Source of the DNA: Tepidiphilus succinatimandens
Lineage (GTDB): Bacteria > Pseudomonadota > Gammaproteobacteria > Burkholderiales > Rhodocyclaceae
Length of the DNA stretch: 64,000 nt
Assembly (NCBI RefSeq): GCF_006503695.1
Contig: NZ_SBIK01000007.1
Location: 1,336 to 65,335, forward strand
Direction of reading: 5' to 3'
A model generated the notes under the pieces. That model was not told where the DNA came from and searched no databases. It saw only the letters and a program-made list of their open reading frames with translations. Both the position numbers and the translations under genes were made by a program. This document shows positions 59,653-64,000 of the stretch, piece by piece (position 1 is the stretch's first letter; every line of letters starts with the position of its first letter).

Positions 59653-60420
59653 ATGAACGAATCCCTACTGCATTTCTTCGCCCAAGGCGACGGCGTGAGC
59701 CGCTTCATCTTCTTGCTGCTCGCGCTGCTCTCCGTGCTGAGCTGGGCCGTGATCCTTGCCAAGACGGCGCTGCATCTGCGCCTGTCGCGGCGCGCCGCCC
59801 AGTTTCTGCGCCGATTCTGGAACGCGGGCGACCTGGCCGAGATTGCGCGCGACCTGCGGGAACACGGCGCGATCGACCCGGCCTCGCACCTCGTGCATCA
59901 CGGCCTCGAGGTGCTCGAACGCCTCGAGCGGGCCGGCGAAAACGCCGCGGCGCGCCCCGGGCCGCTCGGGGAGCGCGGCGAGCCTCAGGAGCTCCTCACC
60001 CGGGCGCTGCGCCGCGCCATCGACGAAGCCCGCGCCCGCGACGAGGCCGGCATGACGCTGCTCGGCACCACCGCTTCCAGCGCCCCCTTCATCGGGCTCT
60101 TCGGCACCGTCTGGGGCATCTATCACGCCCTGCAGGCGATCGCCGCCAGCGGCAGCGCCTCGCTCGACAAGGTGGCCGGCCCCATCGGCGAAGCCCTGGT
60201 GATGACCGGATTCGGTCTGGCCACCGCGATTCCGGCCGCGATCGCCTACAACGCCTTCAGCCGCATCCAGCGTCGCCGCGCGCAGGAGCTGGAAGCCTTC
60301 GCCTACGACGTCTACACCTTCCTCGTCACCGGCATCAAGCGCCCAGCGACCCGGCCCGAGCCCGCCGTCGTCGCGCTCGATGCCGATGCCCCCCGCCCCG
60401 CCCGCAAGACCGCCTCCTGA
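59653..60420 (+). CDS. exbB: ExbB proton-channel subunit
   Basis: MotA/TolQ/ExbB-family inner-membrane protein forming the proton channel with ExbD. 255 residues, three membrane helices; GTTASSAPFIGLFGTVWGIYHALQAIA and GEALVMTGFGLATAIPAAIAYN are family signatures. The N-terminal MNESLLHFFAQGDGVSRFIF is the short form without the periplasmic extension. Confidence 0.94.
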   Translation: MNESLLHFFAQGDGVSRFIFLLLALLSVLSWAVILAKTALHLRLSRRAAQFLRRFWNAGDLAEIARDLREHGAIDPASHLVHHGLEVLERLERAGENAAARPGPLGERGEPQELLTRALRRAIDEARARDEAGMTLLGTTASSAPFIGLFGTVWGIYHALQAIAASGSASLDKVAGPIGEALVMTGFGLATAIPAAIAYNAFSRIQRRRAQELEAFAYDVYTFLVTGIKRPATRPEPAVVALDADAPRPARKTAS

Positions 60421-60432
60421 CGGAGAACCCCC

Positions 60433-60855
60433 ATGGCCTTCGCCCGACTCGACAGCACCGGCGACACCGAACCGATCAACGAGATCAACATGGTGCCCTT
60501 CATCGACGTGATGCTGGTGCTGCTCATCATCTTCATCGTCACCGCGCCCTTGATGACCCACGCGGTGAAAGTCGACCTTCCCCAGGCGAGCAGCGCCCCC
60601 GACACGAAACGCGACGAGGAGCGCCTGCGCCTGCGGCTCGCCGCCGACGGCCAGACCCTGCACTGGAACGACGAGGCGATCGACTGGACGGCTCTGGAAG
60701 CGCGCCTCGCCGAGCTCACACCCCAAACCACCCTGGAGCTGCAGGCCGACCGTGCCACCCCCTACGAGGCGCTCGCCCGCCTGATGGCCGCCGCCTCGCG
60801 CCACGGCCTGGCGAAGATCGCCTTCGTGACGCTGCCCGGCGAACCCGCTCCCTGA
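60433..60855 (+). CDS. exbD: ExbD proton-channel subunit
   Basis: Partner of ExbB. 140 residues with a single membrane helix carrying the protonatable D25 in NMVPFIDVMLVLLIIFIVTAP, followed by a periplasmic domain. Twelve bases after exbB. Confidence 0.95.
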   Translation: MAFARLDSTGDTEPINEINMVPFIDVMLVLLIIFIVTAPLMTHAVKVDLPQASSAPDTKRDEERLRLRLAADGQTLHWNDEAIDWTALEARLAELTPQTTLELQADRATPYEALARLMAAASRHGLAKIAFVTLPGEPAP

Positions 60856-60893
60856 AAAACGACGCTTTTCCCCAACCCCAAGGAGTTTTTTCG

Positions 60894-63086
60894 ATGTCGA
60901 CCGTCCCTCCGCACGAACCCCAGCCGCGAGCGGAAAACGCCGCGCCTCTTCGCCCCAAGGTGCTGCCGCTGGGCGCAGCGATGCTGATCGGCCTGGGCGC
61001 GGCGCAGCCGGCGCTCGCGCAAAGCGCCGAGACGGGCGCTGCCGACGCCCAGGTGCTGCCCACCGTCACCGTCACCGATGAGGCCCCTACCGCAACGCAG
61101 GGCTACCTCAAGCACACCACCCGCGTGGGCAAGACGCTGCAGGACCCGCACGAGATCCCGCAGGCGATCACCATCCTCACCCAGGACCTGCTCGAAGACC
61201 AGCAGGTAGGCTCCTTGCGCGAAGCCCTGCGCAACGTCTCGGGGCTCACCTTCAACGCCGCCGAGGGGGGCCGCTCCGGCGACAACATGATGCTGCGCGG
61301 CTTCTACACCTTCGGCGACATGTACCTCGACGGCATCCGCGACACCGCCCAATACAACCGCGAGACCTTCAACCTCGAAAGCGTGGAAGTGCTGCGCGGC
61401 TCGGCGGCCATGCTCTACGGCCGCGGCCAGGCAGGCGGGATCATCAACCAGGTAAGCAAGGCGCCTCTACCCGCCGACAAATACAAGCTCACCGGCTCCT
61501 TTGGCAGTGAAGACTATCGCGAGGGCACGGCCGATCTCAACAAAACCCTGGGAGAGAACTCGGCGCTGCGCGTGAACCTCATGAAGCGCACCGAGGAGAG
61601 CTGGCGTGAGAACCCCGCCAACGGCGCCGAACCCGAGATCGACCGCCAGGGCGCGGCCCTGAGTTTCGTCCACGGCATGGGCACGCGCGACGAAGTACAG
61701 CTCAACTACTACTATCTGCAGACCCGCGACAATCCCGACTACGGCGTGCCCTTCGACTCCACGACCAAGCGGCCGCTCAAACGCTACGGCACTTCCGCCT
61801 TCTGGGGCACCGACGACACGTTCGATGACTCCGACACGCACATCGCCACCGCCACCTACACCCACCGCTTCCAGCCCGGGACCGAGTGGCGCACCGTGCT
61901 GCGCTTTGCCGACTACGACCGCAGCTACTGGGCGCTCGCCCCTTCAGGCAGAGCCGCGCCCTCGGCCGACGGCTCGAGCGGCAGCGCGAAAACGCGCAAC
62001 ACCGACTATCGGACCGTGGCGCTGCAATCCGACCTCACCCATGCCCTCACGCTCGCCGGCATGCGCCACGAGCTGCTCGCCGGCTTCGAATACCTCAACG
62101 AAGACAGCCACCGCCGCTCGCTGCGCAATCTCGCCGCCCCGGGGGCGCCGGCCTTCTATCGCCCCGGCATCGAGGATCCCAAGGCGAGCGCCACCGATTT
62201 CACCGGCGACAGCTACGCGCTGCTCGCCCAGGACACCATCGAATTCCTGCCCGGCTGGAAACTCACCCTGGGCGCACGCCGCGACGAGATCTCCGCCGAC
62301 TACAGCAACGTCAATTCCCCCAGCCTCGACTACGGCGAGAACAGCTACCGGGCGGGCCTGTCGTGGCTGCCCACCGCCAACCAGCACTACTATCTCTCGT
62401 GGTCCGACAGCTTCAGCCCCACCGCCGACCTCTACCAGCTCTCCGGCGGCGAATATCCGGCCGAGCGCAGCGACGTGGTCGAGCTCGGGGCCAAGTGGAT
62501 GCTCTTCGAAGGCGATCTCTCGCTGCGCGCCGCGCTCTTTCGCGCCACCAAGGATTGGGAGCGCAACACCGATCTCGAGACCACCGGCGCCATCCTCACC
62601 CGCAAGCGCCGCACCGACGGGCTGGAGCTCGAAGCCGCCGGCCGCATCACCGAGCGCTGGGAAGTCTTCGCCGGCCTGGCCCTGATGGACGCCGAAATCC
62701 TCAAAGTGGCCCCCGGCGCCGACCCGCGCCTCAAGGGGCAGCAGCCGCGCAACACGCCAGACTACACCTTCAACCTGTGGACCACCTACCGCTTCATGCC
62801 AAGCTGGAAAGCCGGCCTGGGCGCCGAGACCAAAGGCGAGCGCTATGGCTATAACCCCAGGGCCGCCAACGGACCCTTCGTAAACGGCAAGTTCTCGCCC
62901 AACGTCGCCCCCTCCTACACCCGCTGGGACGCCATGCTCGCCTACGAGCAACCCTCCTACACGGTACGCATGAACGTGCGCAACCTCTTCGACAAGGTCT
63001 ATTATGATTCCCTCTACGAAAACGGCAGCTTGGTCGTTCCCGGCACCGACCGGGCGGTGATCCTCACTGCCGAGTTCAAGTTCTGA
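60894..63086 (+). CDS. TonB-dependent catecholate-type siderophore receptor
   Basis: Outer-membrane gated porin importing ferric siderophores, probably monomeric or linear catechols as for Fiu. 730 residues: signal peptide ending near PALAQSA, a TonB box-like TVTVTDEA, plug domain (about 65-190, with LREALRNVSGLTFNAAEGG and ESVEVLRGSAAMLYGRGQAGG) and a beta barrel ending in the terminal Phe (AVILTAEFKF). ATG at 60894 behind AAGGAG. The upstream part of this frame overlaps exbB/exbD and is noise. The following PiuC-type gene supports a Fiu/PiuA assignment. Confidence 0.9.
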   Translation: MSTVPPHEPQPRAENAAPLRPKVLPLGAAMLIGLGAAQPALAQSAETGAADAQVLPTVTVTDEAPTATQGYLKHTTRVGKTLQDPHEIPQAITILTQDLLEDQQVGSLREALRNVSGLTFNAAEGGRSGDNMMLRGFYTFGDMYLDGIRDTAQYNRETFNLESVEVLRGSAAMLYGRGQAGGIINQVSKAPLPADKYKLTGSFGSEDYREGTADLNKTLGENSALRVNLMKRTEESWRENPANGAEPEIDRQGAALSFVHGMGTRDEVQLNYYYLQTRDNPDYGVPFDSTTKRPLKRYGTSAFWGTDDTFDDSDTHIATATYTHRFQPGTEWRTVLRFADYDRSYWALAPSGRAAPSADGSSGSAKTRNTDYRTVALQSDLTHALTLAGMRHELLAGFEYLNEDSHRRSLRNLAAPGAPAFYRPGIEDPKASATDFTGDSYALLAQDTIEFLPGWKLTLGARRDEISADYSNVNSPSLDYGENSYRAGLSWLPTANQHYYLSWSDSFSPTADLYQLSGGEYPAERSDVVELGAKWMLFEGDLSLRAALFRATKDWERNTDLETTGAILTRKRRTDGLELEAAGRITERWEVFAGLALMDAEILKVAPGADPRLKGQQPRNTPDYTFNLWTTYRFMPSWKAGLGAETKGERYGYNPRAANGPFVNGKFSPNVAPSYTRWDAMLAYEQPSYTVRMNVRNLFDKVYYDSLYENGSLVVPGTDRAVILTAEFKF

Positions 63087-63092
63087 GCTTTC

Positions 63093-63113
63093 GGCGGGGC
63101 GCGAAGCCCCGCC
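63093..63113 (+). terminator. Hairpin after the siderophore receptor
   Basis: GGCGGGGC-GCGAA-GCCCCGCC is a perfect 8-base stem in the 43-base gap between the receptor and the hydroxylase gene. No T run follows, so it may only reduce expression of the downstream genes or protect the upstream mRNA end. Confidence 0.45.
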
Positions 63114-63129
63114 TCTCACGGAAGACGCT

Positions 63130-63810
63130 ATGCTCCTGACGATCGACGAAGTCCTCTCCGCCGCGGAAGTGGAACAGGCCCGCACGCTGCTCGCCCAGGC
63201 ACGCTGGGTCGATGGCCGCAGCACCGCCGGGCCGCTCGCGCGCGAGGTCAAGAACAACCTGCAGATCGCCGAAGACTGCCCCACCCTCGCCCCCTTGCGC
63301 CAGCTGGTGCTGCAGGCGCTCGAGCGCGAGCCGCTCGTTTTTTCGGCCGTCCTGCCGCGCGACATCTTCCCGCCGCAGTTCAACCGCTACCGCGCCATCG
63401 GCGAGGGTGAGCACTACGGGCCGCACGTCGATGCCGCCATCCGGCTGGTGGGCGAGCGCAAACTGCGTACCGACGTCTCGGCCACCCTCTTTTTCAGCGC
63501 CCCGGAAGAATACGACGGCGGCGAGCTCGTGATCCACGACCTCTTCGGCACACAGCGCGTCAAGGGCAAGGCCGGTTCCATCGTCATCTACCCCGCCAGT
63601 TCGCTGCACGAGGTCACGCCGGTCACCCGGGGCGAGCGGCTCGCCTCCTTCATGTGGTTCCAGAGCCTGGTGCCCGACCCGGTCGAACGACGCCTGCTCT
63701 TCGAACTCGACATGGCCACCCTGACGCTGCGCAGCGAACACGGGGAGGGCGCGCTCGCCGCGCGCTTCTCCACGATCTACCACAACCTGCTGCGACGCTG
63801 GAGCGTCTAG
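63130..63810 (+). CDS. piuC: PKHD-type Fe(II)/2-oxoglutarate hydroxylase (PiuC/YbiX)
   Basis: Iron- and 2-oxoglutarate-dependent dioxygenase of the PiuC/YbiX family, regularly found next to Fiu/PiuA receptors; its physiological substrate is not established. The facial triad H99-x-D101 (GPHVDAAI) and H160 (SSLHEVTPV) and the 2-oxoglutarate-binding R170 are present. 226 residues, normal length. ATG at 63130 behind CGGAAG. Confidence 0.92.
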   Translation: MLLTIDEVLSAAEVEQARTLLAQARWVDGRSTAGPLAREVKNNLQIAEDCPTLAPLRQLVLQALEREPLVFSAVLPRDIFPPQFNRYRAIGEGEHYGPHVDAAIRLVGERKLRTDVSATLFFSAPEEYDGGELVIHDLFGTQRVKGKAGSIVIYPASSLHEVTPVTRGERLASFMWFQSLVPDPVERRLLFELDMATLTLRSEHGEGALAARFSTIYHNLLRRWSV

Positions 63811-63812
63811 CC

Positions 63813-64000
63813 GTGTCCGACACTCCTGCGCCCGTATGCGCCGAAGACTACCTCGAACTGGCGCAGCAGCGGCTGCCGCCGGACGTCGCCGCCTACCTCT
63901 TCGGCGGGGCCGAGGCGGAACTGGCGGCGCGGCGCAACCGCGAGGCGCTCGATGCCGCCACCCTCATTCCCCGTTTCGTGCGCGACACTCCTTTTACCCC
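63813..64000 (+). CDS. FMN-dependent alpha-hydroxy-acid dehydrogenase, 5' part (cut by window end)
   Basis: GTG at 63813, two bases after the hydroxylase stop. The visible 62 residues (EDYLELAQQRLPPDVAAYLFGGAEAE ... LIPRFVRD) match the start of lactate/glycolate oxidase-type flavoproteins, where the YLxGGA stretch lies near the FMN site. About one sixth of the protein is in view, so no active-site residue can be checked. A link to the iron operon is by position only. Confidence 0.7.
   Translation, partial: MSDTPAPVCAEDYLELAQQRLPPDVAAYLFGGAEAELAARRNREALDAATLIPRFVRDTPFT

Overview
The window is a dense, high-GC chromosome segment of a Gram-negative bacterium, most likely a betaproteobacterium. 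The signs are the gene order DUF2782 / BPSS1780-type membrane protein / nadD-rsfS-rlmH, a sulfite reductase paired with a DUF934 protein and an APS-type CysH, a PhaM-type granule protein, and a GTP-dependent PEP carboxykinase. Genus and species cannot be fixed from the sequence alone. I see no rRNA, no complete tRNA and no CRISPR array.

Layout. 1-7.1 kb is a foreign-looking block with visibly lower GC. It holds a czcCBA-type heavy-metal RND efflux operon, a decayed gene tail, what looks like the last ~30 bases of a tmRNA/tRNA-like gene followed by its terminator (a possible integration scar), and the 3' remnant of an IS3-family transposase. 7.5-12.6 kb is a tightly packed run: a beta-hydroxyacid dehydrogenase, a YqiA-type esterase, an OsmC-family protein and a ProVWX-type glycine betaine/proline ABC importer, followed by a TRIC-type channel gene. 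13.2-19.4 kb is sulfate assimilation: a divergent CysB regulator with a palindromic candidate operator, then cysI, DUF934, cysH, cysD and cysN with overlapping ends. 19.4-25.3 kb, on the minus strand, is a six-gene Mrp Na+/H+ antiporter operon with fused mrpA-mrpB. 25.3-32.1 kb has an IclR regulator, a PBP7-type endopeptidase, pckG, an aminotransferase, a lytic transglycosylase and AmpD. 32.2-35.2 kb is cobUTSC, for cobalamin lower-ligand assembly. 35.3-39.7 kb is msbA and polA. 39.8-43.3 kb holds a LOG-family gene, DUF2782, a BPSS1780-type protein, nadD, rsfS and rlmH.

43.4-58.7 kb is the metabolic accessory part: a large fused indolepyruvate:ferredoxin oxidoreductase; a membrane-anchored methyltransferase; a ParA-like ATPase next to a PhaM-like gene; and a minus-strand operon coding a long-chain acyl-CoA ligase, a complete Liv-type ABC transporter, a PaaK-like ligase and an alpha-methylacyl-CoA racemase with all three catalytic residues conserved. 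Together these look like uptake and CoA activation of aromatic or methyl-branched carboxylic acids. 58.8 kb to the end is an iron-uptake operon under a Fur-box promoter: tonB, exbB, exbD, a catecholate-type receptor, a PiuC/YbiX hydroxylase and the start of an FMN-dependent alpha-hydroxy-acid dehydrogenase cut by the window edge.

The candidates most worth follow-up are the ParA-PhaM pair (possible polyhydroxyalkanoate granule positioning), the racemase-containing transport/activation operon, and the RNA-gene scar at the edge of the metal-resistance block.
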